Shown piece by piece: positions 43,845-55,995 of a DNA stretch of 64,000 bases. The notes beneath the pieces were generated by a model. That model saw nothing but the letters and a program-made list of their open reading frames with translations. It was not told where the DNA came from and ran no database searches. The number at the start of each line of letters is the position of its first letter. Positions within the stretch are counted from its first letter, which is position 1. The DNA comes from Hirudinaria manillensis (lineage: Eukaryota > Annelida > Clitellata > Hirudinida > Hirudinidae): NCBI GenBank assembly GCA_034509925.1, contig CM067530.1:1410001-1474000 (forward strand), given 5' to 3'. The position numbers and the translations under genes were made by a program.

Positions 43845-44060
43845 TTTTCTAAACAAAGCTTCTTCTTATATGCGTCGCACGAATTCTCTTCCTGGGTGAT
43901 AATTCAGAAAAACGTAGAGCATCTTTTGCAATAAAATTTTAAAATCAATAAATTCCAGCGAACCCACGTCCCAAAAGAGGCTGGTTCCACGTACGTCAGA
44001 CAGCTTGAAATCGAATTAAGAGATTGTCGTCTAAAAACATATTGTTTATCTTTAATTTTT

Positions 44061-44209
44061 AGCTGCCCGTTCAGGGCTCTCAGAAATTGCAGTTGTCCAT
44101 CACGTGAGTGACGGAAACTGCGGGGCATTGGGTTTAGTTTTCAACTAGCAATAACCACGTCTCGGTTTACACCTCATTGGCTGTGGTATTGCCCCTGCGC
44201 GAGGACGCT
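44061..44209 (-). ncRNA. U4: U4 snRNA copy 61
   Basis: Next copy 373 bp on. Confidence 0.93.
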
Positions 44210-44433
44210 TTTTCTAAACAAAGCTTCTTCTTATATGCGTCGCACGAATTCTCTTCCTGGGTGATAATTCAGAAAAACGTAGAGCATCTTTTGCAATAAA
44301 ATTTTAAAATCAATAAATTCCAGCGAACCCACGTCCCAAAAGAGGCTGGTTCGTCACTTCCACGTACGTCAGACAGCTTGAAATCGAATTAAGAGATTGT
44401 CGTCTAAAAACATATTGTTTATCTTTAATTTTT

Positions 44434-44582
44434 AGCTGCCCGTTCAGGGCTCTCAGAAATTGCAGTTGTCCATCACGTGAGTGACGGAAACTGCGGGGCA
44501 TTGGGTTTAGTTTTCAACTAGCAATAACCACGTCTCGGTTTACACCTCATTGGCTGTGGTATTGCCCCTGCGCGAGGACGCT
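44434..44582 (-). ncRNA. U4: U4 snRNA copy 62
   Basis: Next copy 366 bp on (GGTTTCCACG spacer). Confidence 0.93.
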
Positions 44583-44799
44583 TTTTCTAAACAAAGCTTC
44601 TTCTTATATGCGTCGCACGAATTCTCTTCCTGGGTGATAATTCAGAAAAACGTAGAGCATCTTTTGCAATAAAATTTTAAAATCAATAAATTCCAGCGAA
44701 CCCACGTCCCAAAAGAGGCTGGTTTCCACGTACGTCAGACAGCTTGAAATCGAATTAAGAGATTGTCGTCTAAAAACATATTGTTTATCTTTAATTTTT

Positions 44800-44948
44800 A
44801 GCTGCCCGTTCAGGGCTCTCAGAAATTGCAGTTGTCCATCACGTGAGTGACGGAAACTGCGGGGCATTGGGTTTAGTTTTCAACTAGCAATAACCACGTC
44901 TCGGTTTACACCTCATTGGCTGTGGTATTGCCCCTGCGCGAGGACGCT
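44800..44948 (-). ncRNA. U4: U4 snRNA copy 63
   Basis: Next copy 373 bp on. Confidence 0.93.
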
Positions 44949-45172
44949 TTTTCTAAACAAAGCTTCTTCTTATATGCGTCGCACGAATTCTCTTCCTGGG
45001 TGATAATTCAGAAAAACGTAGAGCATCTTTTGCAATAAAATTTTAAAATCAATAAATTCCAGCGAACCCACGTCCCAAAAGAGGCTGGTTCGTCACTTCC
45101 ACGTACGTCAGACAGCTTGAAATCGAATTAAGAGATTGTCGTCTAAAAACATATTGTTTATCTTTAATTTTT

Positions 45173-45321
45173 AGCTGCCCGTTCAGGGCTCTCAGAAATT
45201 GCAGTTGTCCATCACGTGAGTGACGGAAACTGCGGGGCATTGGGTTTAGTTTTCAACTAGCAATAACCACGTCTCGGTTTACACCTCATTGGCTGTGGTA
45301 TTGCCCCTGCGCGAGGACGCT
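45173..45321 (-). ncRNA. U4: U4 snRNA copy 64
   Basis: Next copy 365 bp on. Confidence 0.93.
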
Positions 45322-45537
45322 TTTTCTAAACAAAGCTTCTTCTTATATGCGTCGCACGAATTCTCTTCCTGGGTGATAATTCAGAAAAACGTAGAGCATC
45401 TTTTGCAATAAAATTTTAAAATCAATAAATTCCAGCGAACCCACGTCCCAAAAGAGGCTGGTTCCACGTACGTCAGACAGCTTGAAATCGAATTAAGAGA
45501 TTGTCGTCTAAAAACATATTGTTTATCTTTAATTTTT

Positions 45538-45686
45538 AGCTGCCCGTTCAGGGCTCTCAGAAATTGCAGTTGTCCATCACGTGAGTGACGGAAACTGCGG
45601 GGCATTGGGTTTAGTTTTCAACTAGCAATAACCACGTCTCGGTTTACACCTCATTGGCTGTGGTATTGCCCCTGCGCGAGGACGCT
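45538..45686 (-). ncRNA. U4: U4 snRNA copy 65
   Basis: Next copy 374 bp on (long spacer plus one T). Confidence 0.93.
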
Positions 45687-45911
45687 TTTTCTAAACAAAG
45701 CTTCTTCTTATATGCGTCGCACGAATTCTCTTCCTGGGTGATAATTCAGAAAAACGTAGAGCATCTTTTGCAATAAAATTTTTAAAATCAATAAATTCCA
45801 GCGAACCCACGTCCCAAAAGAGGCTGGTTCGTCACTTCCACGTACGTCAGACAGCTTGAAATCGAATTAAGAGATTGTCGTCTAAAAACATATTGTTTAT
45901 CTTTAATTTTT

Positions 45912-46060
45912 AGCTGCCCGTTCAGGGCTCTCAGAAATTGCAGTTGTCCATCACGTGAGTGACGGAAACTGCGGGGCATTGGGTTTAGTTTTCAACTAGC
46001 AATAACCACGTCTCGGTTTACACCTCATTGGCTGTGGTATTGCCCCTGCGCGAGGACGCT
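45912..46060 (-). ncRNA. U4: U4 snRNA copy 66
   Basis: Next copy 365 bp on. Confidence 0.93.
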
Positions 46061-46276
46061 TTTTCTAAACAAAGCTTCTTCTTATATGCGTCGCACGAAT
46101 TCTCTTCCTGGGTGATAATTCAGAAAAACGTAGAGCATCTTTTGCAATAAAATTTTAAAATCAATAAATTCCAGCGAACCCACGTCCCAAAAGAGGCTGG
46201 TTCCACGTACGTCAGACAGCTTGAAATCGAATTAAGAGATTGTCGTCTAAAAACATATTGTTTATCTTTAATTTTT

Positions 46277-46425
46277 AGCTGCCCGTTCAGGGCTCTCAGA
46301 AATTGCAGTTGTCCATCACGTGAGTGACGGAAACTGCGGGGCATTGGGTTTAGTTTTCAACTAGCAATAACCACGTCTCGGTTTACACCTCATTGGCTGT
46401 GGTATTGCCCCTGCGCGAGGACGCT
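46277..46425 (-). ncRNA. U4: U4 snRNA copy 67
   Basis: Next copy 365 bp on. Confidence 0.93.
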
Positions 46426-46641
46426 TTTTCTAAACAAAGCTTCTTCTTATATGCGTCGCACGAATTCTCTTCCTGGGTGATAATTCAGAAAAACGTAGAG
46501 CATCTTTTGCAATAAAATTTTAAAATCAATAAATTCCAGCGAACCCACGTCCCAAAAGAGGCTGGTTCCACGTACGTCAGACAGCTTGAAATCGAATTAA
46601 GAGATTGTCGTCTAAAAACATATTGTTTATCTTTAATTTTT

Positions 46642-46790
46642 AGCTGCCCGTTCAGGGCTCTCAGAAATTGCAGTTGTCCATCACGTGAGTGACGGAAACT
46701 GCGGGGCATTGGGTTTAGTTTTCAACTAGCAATAACCACGTCTCGGTTTACACCTCATTGGCTGTGGTATTGCCCCTGCGCGAGGACGCT
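46642..46790 (-). ncRNA. U4: U4 snRNA copy 68
   Basis: Next copy 365 bp on. Confidence 0.93.
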
Positions 46791-47006
46791 TTTTCTAAAC
46801 AAAGCTTCTTCTTATATGCGTCGCACGAATTCTCTTCCTGGGTGATAATTCAGAAAAACGTAGAGCATCTTTTGCAATAAAATTTTAAAATCAATAAATT
46901 CCAGCGAACCCACGTCCCAAAAGAGGCTGGTTCCACGTACGTCAGACAGCTTGAAATCGAATTAAGAGATTGTCGTCTAAAAACATATTGTTTGTCTTTA
47001 ATTTTT

Positions 47007-47155
47007 AGCTGCCCGTTCAGGGCTCTCAGAAATTGCAGTTGTCCATCACGTGAGTGACGGAAACTGCGGGGCATTGGGTTTAGTTTTCAACTAGCAATAA
47101 CCACGTCTCGGTTTACACCTCATTGGCTGTGGTATTGCCCCTGCGCGAGGACGCT
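47007..47155 (-). ncRNA. U4: U4 snRNA copy 69
   Basis: TTGTTTGTC spacer variant; next copy 373 bp on. Confidence 0.93.
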
Positions 47156-47379
47156 TTTTCTAAACAAAGCTTCTTCTTATATGCGTCGCACGAATTCTCT
47201 TCCTGGGTGATAATTCAGAAAAACGTAGAGCATCTTTTGCAATAAAATTTTAAAATCAATAAATTCCAGCGAACCCACGTCCCAAAAGAGGCTGGTTCGT
47301 CACTTCCACGTACGTCAGACAGCTTGAAATCCAATTAAGAGATTGTCGTCTAAAAACATATTGTTTATCTTTAATTTTT

Positions 47380-47528
47380 AGCTGCCCGTTCAGGGCTCTC
47401 AGAAATTGCAGTTGTCCATCACGTGAGTGACGGAAACTGCGGGGCATTGGGTTTAGTTTTCAACTAGCAATAACCACGTCTCGGTTTACACCTCATTGGC
47501 TGTGGTATTGCCCCTGCGCGAGGACGCT
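47380..47528 (-). ncRNA. U4: U4 snRNA copy 70
   Basis: Downstream spacer has AAATCCAATT; promoter lacks one T (AGCTCTTC); next copy 364 bp on. Confidence 0.93.
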
Positions 47529-47743
47529 TTTTCTAAACAAAGCTCTTCTTATATGCGTCGCACGAATTCTCTTCCTGGGTGATAATTCAGAAAAACGTAG
47601 AGCATCTTTTGCAATAAAATTTTAAAATCAATAAATTCCAGCGAACCCACGTCCCAAAAGAGGCTGGTTCCACGTACGTCAGACAGCTTGAAATCGAATT
47701 AAGAGATTGTCGTCTAAAAACATATTGTTTATCTTTAATTTTT

Positions 47744-47892
47744 AGCTGCCCGTTCAGGGCTCTCAGAAATTGCAGTTGTCCATCACGTGAGTGACGGAAA
47801 CTGCGGGGCATTGGGTTTAGTTTTCAACTAGCAATAACCACGTCTCGGTTTACACCTCATTGGCTGTGGTATTGCCCCTGCGCGAGGACGCT
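47744..47892 (-). ncRNA. U4: U4 snRNA copy 71
   Basis: Next copy 365 bp on. Confidence 0.93.
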
Positions 47893-48108
47893 TTTTCTAA
47901 ACAAAGCTTCTTCTTATATGCGTCGCACGAATTCTCTTCCTGGGTGATAATTCAGAAAAACGTAGAGCATCTTTTGCAATAAAATTTTAAAATCAATAAA
48001 TTCCAGCGAACCCACGTCCCAAAAGAGGCTGGTTCCACGTACGTCAGACAGCTTGAAATCGAATTAAGAGATTGTCGTCTAAAAACATATTGTTTATCTT
48101 TAATTTTT

Positions 48109-48257
48109 AGCTGCCCGTTCAGGGCTCTCAGAAATTGCAGTTGTCCATCACGTGAGTGACGGAAACTGCGGGGCATTGGGTTTAGTTTTCAACTAGCAAT
48201 AACCACGTCTCGGTTTACACCTCATTGGCTGTGGTATTGCCCCTGCGCGAGGACGCT
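48109..48257 (-). ncRNA. U4: U4 snRNA copy 72
   Basis: Next copy 373 bp on. Confidence 0.93.
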
Positions 48258-48481
48258 TTTTCTAAACAAAGCTTCTTCTTATATGCGTCGCACGAATTCT
48301 CTTCCTGGGTGATAATTCAGAAAAACGTAGAGCATCTTTTGCAATAAAATTTTAAAATCAATAAATTCCAGCGAACCCACGTCCCAAAAGAGGCTGGTTC
48401 GTCACTTCCACGTACGTCAGACAGCTTGAAATCGAATTAAGAGATTGTCGTCTAAAAACATATTGTTTATCTTTAATTTTT

Positions 48482-48630
48482 AGCTGCCCGTTCAGGGCTC
48501 TCAGAAATTGCAGTTGTCCATCACGTGAGTGACGGAAACTGCGGGGCATTGGGTTTAGTTTTCAACTAGCAATAACCACGTCTCGGTTTACACCTCATTG
48601 GCTGTGGTATTGCCCCTGCGCGAGGACGCT
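48482..48630 (-). ncRNA. U4: U4 snRNA copy 73
   Basis: Three bases missing between TATA-like element and start (AGCTTCTTATATG on the plus strand), so the spacing is altered; next copy 362 bp on. Confidence 0.92.
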
Positions 48631-48843
48631 TTTTCTAAACAAAGCTTCTTATATGCGTCGCACGAATTCTCTTCCTGGGTGATAATTCAGAAAAACGTAG
48701 AGCATCTTTTGCAATAAAATTTTAAAATCAATAAATTCCAGCGAACCCACGTCCCAAAAGAGGCTGGTTCCACGTACGTCAGACAGCTTGAAATCGAATT
48801 AAGAGATTGTCGTCTAAAAACATATTGTTTATCTTTAATTTTT

Positions 48844-48992
48844 AGCTGCCCGTTCAGGGCTCTCAGAAATTGCAGTTGTCCATCACGTGAGTGACGGAAA
48901 CTGCGGGGCATTGGGTTTAGTTTTCAACTAGCAATAACCACGTCTCGGTTTACACCTCATTGGCTGTGGTATTGCCCCTGCGCGAGGACGCT
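48844..48992 (-). ncRNA. U4: U4 snRNA copy 74
   Basis: Next copy 366 bp on (GGTTTCCACG spacer). Confidence 0.93.
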
Positions 48993-49209
48993 TTTTCTAA
49001 ACAAAGCTTCTTCTTATATGCGTCGCACGAATTCTCTTCCTGGGTGATAATTCAGAAAAACGTAGAGCATCTTTTGCAATAAAATTTTAAAATCAATAAA
49101 TTCCAGCGAACCCACGTCCCAAAAGAGGCTGGTTTCCACGTACGTCAGACAGCTTGAAATCGAATTAAGAGATTGTCGTCTAAAAACATATTGTTTATCT
49201 TTAATTTTT

Positions 49210-49358
49210 AGCTGCCCGTTCAGGGCTCTCAGAAATTGCAGTTGTCCATCACGTGAGTGACGGAAACTGCGGGGCATTGGGTTTAGTTTTCAACTAGCAA
49301 TAACCACGTCTCGGTTTACACCTCATTGGCTGTGGTATTGCCCCTGCGCGAGGACGCT
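49210..49358 (-). ncRNA. U4: U4 snRNA copy 75
   Basis: Next copy 365 bp on. Confidence 0.93.
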
Positions 49359-49574
49359 TTTTCTAAACAAAGCTTCTTCTTATATGCGTCGCACGAATTC
49401 TCTTCCTGGGTGATAATTCAGAAAAACGTAGAGCATCTTTTGCAATAAAATTTTAAAATCAATAAATTCCAGCGAACCCACGTCCCAAAAGAGGCTGGTT
49501 CCACGTACGTCAGACAGCTTGAAATCGAATTAAGAGATTGTCGTCTAAAAACATATTGTTTATCTTTAATTTTT

Positions 49575-49723
49575 AGCTGCCCGTTCAGGGCTCTCAGAAA
49601 TTGCAGTTGTCCATCACGTGAGTGACGGAAACTGCGGGGCATTGGGTTTAGTTTTCAACTAGCAATAACCACGTCTCGGTTTACACCTCATTGGCTGTGG
49701 TATTGCCCCTGCGCGAGGACGCT
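49575..49723 (-). ncRNA. U4: U4 snRNA copy 76
   Basis: Next copy 365 bp on. Confidence 0.93.
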
Positions 49724-49939
49724 TTTTCTAAACAAAGCTTCTTCTTATATGCGTCGCACGAATTCTCTTCCTGGGTGATAATTCAGAAAAACGTAGAGCA
49801 TCTTTTGCAATAAAATTTTAAAATCAATAAATTCCAGCGAACCCACGTCCCAAAAGAGGCTGGTTCCACGTACGTCAGACAGCTTGAAATCGAATTAAGA
49901 GATTGTCGTCTAAAAACATATTGTTTATCTTTAATTTTT

Positions 49940-50088
49940 AGCTGCCCGTTCAGGGCTCTCAGAAATTGCAGTTGTCCATCACGTGAGTGACGGAAACTGC
50001 GGGGCATTGGGTTTAGTTTTCAACTAGCAATAACCACGTCTCGGTTTACACCTCATTGGCTGTGGTATTGCCCCTGCGCGAGGACGCT
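49940..50088 (-). ncRNA. U4: U4 snRNA copy 77
   Basis: Next copy 365 bp on. Confidence 0.93.
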
Positions 50089-50304
50089 TTTTCTAAACAA
50101 AGCTTCTTCTTATATGCGTCGCACGAATTCTCTTCCTGGGTGATAATTCAGAAAAACGTAGAGCATCTTTTGCAATAAAATTTTAAAATCAATAAATTCC
50201 AGCGAACCCACGTCCCAAAAGAGGCTGGTTCCACGTACGTCAGACAGCTTGAAATCGAATTAAGAGATTGTCGTCTAAAAACATATTGTTTGTCTTTAAT
50301 TTTT

Positions 50305-50453
50305 AGCTGCCCGTTCAGGGCTCTCAGAAATTGCAGTTGTCCATCACGTGAGTGACGGAAACTGCGTGGGTGTGGGTTTAGTTTTCAACTAGCAATAACC
50401 ACGTCTCGGTTTACACCTCATTGGCTGTGGTATTGCCCCTGCGCGAGGACGCT
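50305..50453 (-). ncRNA. U4: U4 snRNA copy 78 (variant)
   Basis: Four base changes cluster at 50,367-50,372, turning the RNA segment CCAAUGCCCCGC into CCACACCCACGC, between stem I and the central hairpin. Next copy 373 bp on. Confidence 0.9.
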
Positions 50454-50677
50454 TTTTCTAAACAAAGCTTCTTCTTATATGCGTCGCACGAATTCTCTTC
50501 CTGGGTGATAATTCAGAAAAACGTAGAGCATCTTTTGCAATAAAATTTTAAAATCAATAAATTCCAGCGAACCCACGTCCCAAAAGAGGCTGGTTCGTCA
50601 CTTCCACGTACGTCAGACAGCTTGAAATCGAATTAAGAGATTGTCGTCTAAAAACATATTGTTTATCTTTAATTTTT

Positions 50678-50826
50678 AGCTGCCCGTTCAGGGCTCTCAG
50701 AAATTGCAGTTGTCCATCACGTGAGTGACGGAAACTGCGGGGCATTGGGTTTAGTTTTCAACTAGCAATAACCACGTCTCGGTTTACACCTCATTGGCTG
50801 TGGTATTGCCCCTGCGCGAGGACGCT
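50678..50826 (-). ncRNA. U4: U4 snRNA copy 79
   Basis: Next copy 365 bp on. Confidence 0.93.
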
Positions 50827-51042
50827 TTTTCTAAACAAAGCTTCTTCTTATATGCGTCGCACGAATTCTCTTCCTGGGTGATAATTCAGAAAAACGTAGA
50901 GCATCTTTTGCAATAAAATTTTAAAATCAATAAATTCCAGCGAACCCACGTCCCAAAAGAGGCTGGTTCCACGTACGTCAGACAGCTTGAAATCGAATTA
51001 AGAGATTGTCGTCTAAAAACATATTGTTTATCTTTAATTTTT

Positions 51043-51191
51043 AGCTGCCCGTTCAGGGCTCTCAGAAATTGCAGTTGTCAATCACGTGAGTGACGGAAAC
51101 TGCGGGGCATTGGGTTTAGTTTTCAACTAGCAATAACCACGTCTCGGTTTACACCTCATTGGCTGTGGTATTGCCCCTGCGCGAGGACGCT
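51043..51191 (-). ncRNA. U4: U4 snRNA copy 80
   Basis: One base differs inside the RNA (plus-strand C to A at 51,080), in the central hairpin; next copy 375 bp on. Confidence 0.93.
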
Positions 51192-51417
51192 TTTTCTAAA
51201 CAAAGCTTCTTCTTATATGCGTCGCACGAATTCTCTTCCTGGGTGATAATTCAGAAAAACGTAGAGCATCTTTTGCAATAAAATTTTAAAATCAATAAAT
51301 TCCAGCGAACCCACGTCCCAAAAGAGGCTGGTTCGTCACTTCCACGTACGTCAGACAGCTTGAAATCCAATTAAGAGATTGTCGTCTCTAAAAACATATT
51401 GTTTATCTTTAATTTTT

Positions 51418-51566
51418 AGCTGCCCGTTCAGGGCTCTCAGAAATTGCAGTTGTCCATCACGTGAGTGACGGAAACTGCGGGGCATTGGGTTTAGTTTTCA
51501 ACTAGCAATAACCACGTCTCGGTTTACACCTCATTGGCTGTGGTATTGCCCCTGCGCGAGGACGCT
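51418..51566 (-). ncRNA. U4: U4 snRNA copy 81
   Basis: Downstream spacer has a CT insertion (GTCGTCTCTAAAA) and AAATCCAATT; next copy 365 bp on. Confidence 0.93.
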
Positions 51567-51782
51567 TTTTCTAAACAAAGCTTCTTCTTATATGCGTCGC
51601 ACGAATTCTCTTCCTGGGTGATAATTCAGAAAAACGTAGAGCATCTTTTGCAATAAAATTTTAAAATCAATAAATTCCAGCGAACCCACGTCCCAAAAGA
51701 GGCTGGTTCCACGTACGTCAGACAGCTTGAAATCGAATTAAGAGATTGTCGTCTAAAAACATATTGTTTATCTTTAATTTTT

Positions 51783-51930
51783 AGCTGCCCGTTCAGGGCT
51801 CTCAGAAATTGCAGTTGTCCATCACGTGAGTGACGGAAACTGCGGGGCATTGGGTTTAGTTTTCAACTAGCAATAACCACGTCTCGGTTTACACCTCATT
51901 GGCTGTGGTATTGCCCTGCGCGAGGACGCT
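51783..51930 (-). ncRNA. U4: U4 snRNA copy 82 (1-nt deletion)
   Basis: One G is lost from the U6-pairing segment (GCGCAGGGC instead of GCGCAGGGGC), so stem II is shortened. Next copy 372 bp on. Confidence 0.9.
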
Positions 51931-52154
51931 TTTTCTAAACAAAGCTTCTTCTTATATGCGTCGCACGAATTCTCTTCCTGGGTGATAATTCAGAAAAACG
52001 TAGAGCATCTTTTGCAATAAAATTTTAAAATCAATAAATTCCAGCGAACCCACGTCCCAAAAGAGGCTGGTTCGTCACTTCCACGTACGTCAGACAGCTT
52101 GAAATCCAATTAAGAGATTGTCGTCTAAAAACATATTGTTTATCTTTAATTTTT

Positions 52155-52303
52155 AGCTGCCCGTTCAGGGCTCTCAGAAATTGCAGTTGTCCATCACGTG
52201 AGTGACGGAAACTGCGGGGCATTGGGTTTAGTTTTCAACTAGCAATAACCACGTCTCGGTTTACACCTCATTGGCTGTGGTATTGCCCCTGCGCGAGGAC
52301 GCT
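52155..52303 (-). ncRNA. U4: U4 snRNA copy 83
   Basis: AAATCCAATT spacer variant; next copy 374 bp on. Confidence 0.93.
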
Positions 52304-52528
52304 TTTTCTAAACAAAGCTTCTTCTTATATGCGTCGCACGAATTCTCTTCCTGGGTGATAATTCAGAAAAACGTAGAGCATCTTTTGCAATAAAATTTTA
52401 AAATCAATAAATTCCAGCGAACCCACGTCCCCAAAAGAGGCTGGTTCGTCACTTCCACGTACGTCAGACAGCTTGAAATCCAATTAAGAGATTGTCGTCT
52501 AAAAAACATATTGTTTATCTTTAATTTT

Positions 52529-52677
52529 AGCTGCCCGTTCAGGGCTCTCAGAAATTGCAGTTGTCCATCACGTGAGTGACGGAAACTGCGGGGCATTGGG
52601 TTTAGTTTTCAACTAGCAATAACCACGTCTCGGTTTACACCTCATTGGCTGTGGTATTGCCCCTGCGCGAGGACGCT
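52529..52677 (-). ncRNA. U4: U4 snRNA copy 84
   Basis: Downstream spacer has several single-base indels (extra C, extra A, one T missing); RNA looks intact; next copy 373 bp on. Confidence 0.92.
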
Positions 52678-52901
52678 TTTTCTAAACAAAGCTTCTTCTT
52701 ATATGCGTCGCACGAATTCTCTTCCTGGGTGATAATTCAGAAAAACGTAGAGCATCTTTTGCAATAAAATTTTAAAATCAATAAATTCCAGCGAACCCAC
52801 GTCCCAAAAGAGGCTGGTTCGTCACTTCCACGTACGTCAGACAGCTTGAAATCGAATTAAGAGATTGTCGTCTAAAAACATATTGTTTATCTTTAATTTT
52901 T

Positions 52902-53050
52902 AGCTGCCCGTTCAGGGCTCTCAGAAATTGCAGTTGTCCATCACGTGAGTGACGGAAACTGCGGGGCATTGGGTTTAGTTTTCAACTAGCAATAACCACG
53001 TCTCGGTTTACACCTCATTGGCTGTGGTATTGCCCCTGCGCGAGGACGCT
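52902..53050 (-). ncRNA. U4: U4 snRNA copy 85
   Basis: Next copy 366 bp on (GGTTTCCACG spacer). Confidence 0.93.
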
Positions 53051-53267
53051 TTTTCTAAACAAAGCTTCTTCTTATATGCGTCGCACGAATTCTCTTCCTG
53101 GGTGATAATTCAGAAAAACGTAGAGCATCTTTTGCAATAAAATTTTAAAATCAATAAATTCCAGCGAACCCACGTCCCAAAAGAGGCTGGTTTCCACGTA
53201 CGTCAGACAGCTTGAAATCGAATTAAGAGATTGTCGTCTAAAAACATATTGTTTATCTTTAATTTTT

Positions 53268-53416
53268 AGCTGCCCGTTCAGGGCTCTCAGAAATTGCAGT
53301 TGTCCATCACGTGAGTGACGGAAACTGCGGGGCATTGGGTTTAGTTTTCAACTAGCAATAACCACGTCTCGGTTTACACCTCATTGGCTGTGGTATTGCC
53401 CCTGCGCGAGGACGCT
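53268..53416 (-). ncRNA. U4: U4 snRNA copy 86
   Basis: Next copy 373 bp on. Confidence 0.93.
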
Positions 53417-53640
53417 TTTTCTAAACAAAGCTTCTTCTTATATGCGTCGCACGAATTCTCTTCCTGGGTGATAATTCAGAAAAACGTAGAGCATCTTTTG
53501 CAATAAAATTTTAAAATCAATAAATTCCAGCGAACCCACGTCCCAAAAGAGGCTGGTTCGTCACTTCCACGTACGTCAGACAGCTTGAAATCCAATTAAG
53601 AGATTGTCGTCTAAAAACATATTGTTTATCTTTAATTTTT

Positions 53641-53789
53641 AGCTGCCCGTTCAGGGCTCTCAGAAATTGCAGTTGTCCATCACGTGAGTGACGGAAACTG
53701 CGGGGCATTGGGTTTAGTTTTCAACTAGCAATAACCACGTCTCGGTTTACACCTCATTGGCTGTGGTATTGCCCCTGCGCGAGGACGCT
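53641..53789 (-). ncRNA. U4: U4 snRNA copy 87
   Basis: AAATCCAATT spacer variant; next copy 373 bp on. Confidence 0.93.
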
Positions 53790-54013
53790 TTTTCTAAACA
53801 AAGCTTCTTCTTATATGCGTCGCACGAATTCTCTTCCTGGGTGATAATTCAGAAAAACGTAGAGCATCTTTTGCAATAAAATTTTAAAATCAATAAATTC
53901 CAGCGAACCCACGTCCCAAAAGAGGCTGGTTCGTCACTTCCACGTACGTCAGACAGCTTGAAATCCAATTAAGAGATTGTCGTCTAAAAACATATTGTTT
54001 ATCTTTAATTTTT

Positions 54014-54162
54014 AGCTGCCCGTTCAGGGCTCTCAGAAATTGCAGTTGTCCATCACGTGAGTGACGGAAACTGCGGGGCATTGGGTTTAGTTTTCAACTA
54101 GCAATAACCACGTCTCGGTTTACACCTCATTGGCTGTGGTATTGCCCCTGCGCGAGGACGCT
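54014..54162 (-). ncRNA. U4: U4 snRNA copy 88
   Basis: AAATCCAATT spacer variant; next copy 365 bp on. Confidence 0.93.
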
Positions 54163-54378
54163 TTTTCTAAACAAAGCTTCTTCTTATATGCGTCGCACGA
54201 ATTCTCTTCCTGGGTGATAATTCAGAAAAACGTAGAGCATCTTTTGCAATAAAATTTTAAAATCAATAAATTCCAGCGAACCCACGTCCCAAAAGAGGCT
54301 GGTTCCACGTACGTCAGACAGCTTGAAATCGAATTAAGAGATTGTCGTCTAAAAACATATTGTTTATCTTTAATTTTT

Positions 54379-54527
54379 AGCTGCCCGTTCAGGGCTCTCA
54401 GAAATTGCAGTTGTCCATCACGTGAGTGACGGAAACTGCGGGGCATTGGGTTTAGTTTTCAACTAGCAATAACCACGTCTCGGTTTACACCTCATTGGCT
54501 GTGGTATTGCCCCTGCGCGAGGACGCT
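54379..54527 (-). ncRNA. U4: U4 snRNA copy 89
   Basis: Next copy 365 bp on. Confidence 0.93.
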
Positions 54528-54743
54528 TTTTCTAAACAAAGCTTCTTCTTATATGCGTCGCACGAATTCTCTTCCTGGGTGATAATTCAGAAAAACGTAG
54601 AGCATCTTTTGCAATAAAATTTTAAAATCAATAAATTCCAGCGAACCCACGTCCCAAAAGAGGCTGGTTCCACGTACGTCAGACAGCTTGAAATCGAATT
54701 AAGAGATTGTCGTCTAAAAACATATTGTTTATCTTTAATTTTT

Positions 54744-54892
54744 AGCTGCCCGTTCAGGGCTCTCAGAAATTGCAGTTGTCCATCACGTGAGTGACGGAAA
54801 CTGCGGGGCATTGGGTTTAGTTTTCAACTAGCAATAACCACGTCTCGGTTTACACCTCATTGGCTGTGGTATTGCCCCTGCGCGAGGACGCT
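54744..54892 (-). ncRNA. U4: U4 snRNA copy 90
   Basis: Next copy 365 bp on. Confidence 0.93.
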
Positions 54893-55108
54893 TTTTCTAA
54901 ACAAAGCTTCTTCTTATATGCGTCGCACGAATTCTCTTCCTGGGTGATAATTCAGAAAAACGTAGAGCATCTTTTGCAATAAAATTTTAAAATCAATAAA
55001 TTCCAGCGAACCCACGTCCCAAAAGAGGCTGGTTCCACGTACGTCAGACAGCTTGAAATCGAATTAAGAGATTGTCGTCTAAAAACATATTGTTTGTCTT
55101 TAATTTTT

Positions 55109-55257
55109 AGCTGCCCGTTCAGGGCTCTCAGAAATTGCAGTTGTCCATCACGTGAGTGACGGAAACTGCGGGGCATTGGGTTTAGTTTTCAACTAGCAAT
55201 AACCACGTCTCGGTTTACACCTCATTGGCTGTGGTATTGCCCCTGCGCGAGGACGCT
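55109..55257 (-). ncRNA. U4: U4 snRNA copy 91
   Basis: TTGTTTGTC spacer variant; next copy 373 bp on. Confidence 0.93.
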
Positions 55258-55481
55258 TTTTCTAAACAAAGCTTCTTCTTATATGCGTCGCACGAATTCT
55301 CTTCCTGGGTGATAATTCAGAAAAACGTAGAGCATCTTTTGCAATAAAATTTTAAAATCAATAAATTCCAGCGAACCCACGTCCCAAAAGAGGCTGGTTC
55401 GTCACTTCCACGTACGTCAGACAGCTTGAAATCCAATTAAGAGATTGTCGTCTAAAAACATATTGTTTATCTTTAATTTTT

Positions 55482-55630
55482 AGCTGCCCGTTCAGGGCTC
55501 TCAGAAATTGCAGTTGTCCATCACGTGAGTGACGGAAACTGCGGGGCATTGGGTTTAGTTTTCAACTAGCAATAACCACGTCTCGGTTTACACCTCATTG
55601 GCTGTGGTATTGCCCCTGCGCGAGGACGCT
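55482..55630 (-). ncRNA. U4: U4 snRNA copy 92
   Basis: AAATCCAATT spacer variant; next copy 365 bp on. Confidence 0.93.
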
Positions 55631-55846
55631 TTTTCTAAACAAAGCTTCTTCTTATATGCGTCGCACGAATTCTCTTCCTGGGTGATAATTCAGAAAAACG
55701 TAGAGCATCTTTTGCAATAAAATTTTAAAATCAATAAATTCCAGCGAACCCACGTCCCAAAAGAGGCTGGTTCCACGTACGTCAGACAGCTTGAAATCGA
55801 ATTAAGAGATTGTCGTCTAAAAACATATTGTTTATCTTTAATTTTT

Positions 55847-55995
55847 AGCTGCCCGTTCAGGGCTCTCAGAAATTGCAGTTGTCCATCACGTGAGTGACGG
55901 AAACTGCGGGGCATTGGGTTTAGTTTTCAACTAGCAATAACCACGTCTCGGTTTACACCTCATTGGCTGTGGTATTGCCCCTGCGCGAGGACGCT
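55847..55995 (-). ncRNA. U4: U4 snRNA copy 93
   Basis: Next copy 365 bp on. Confidence 0.93.
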
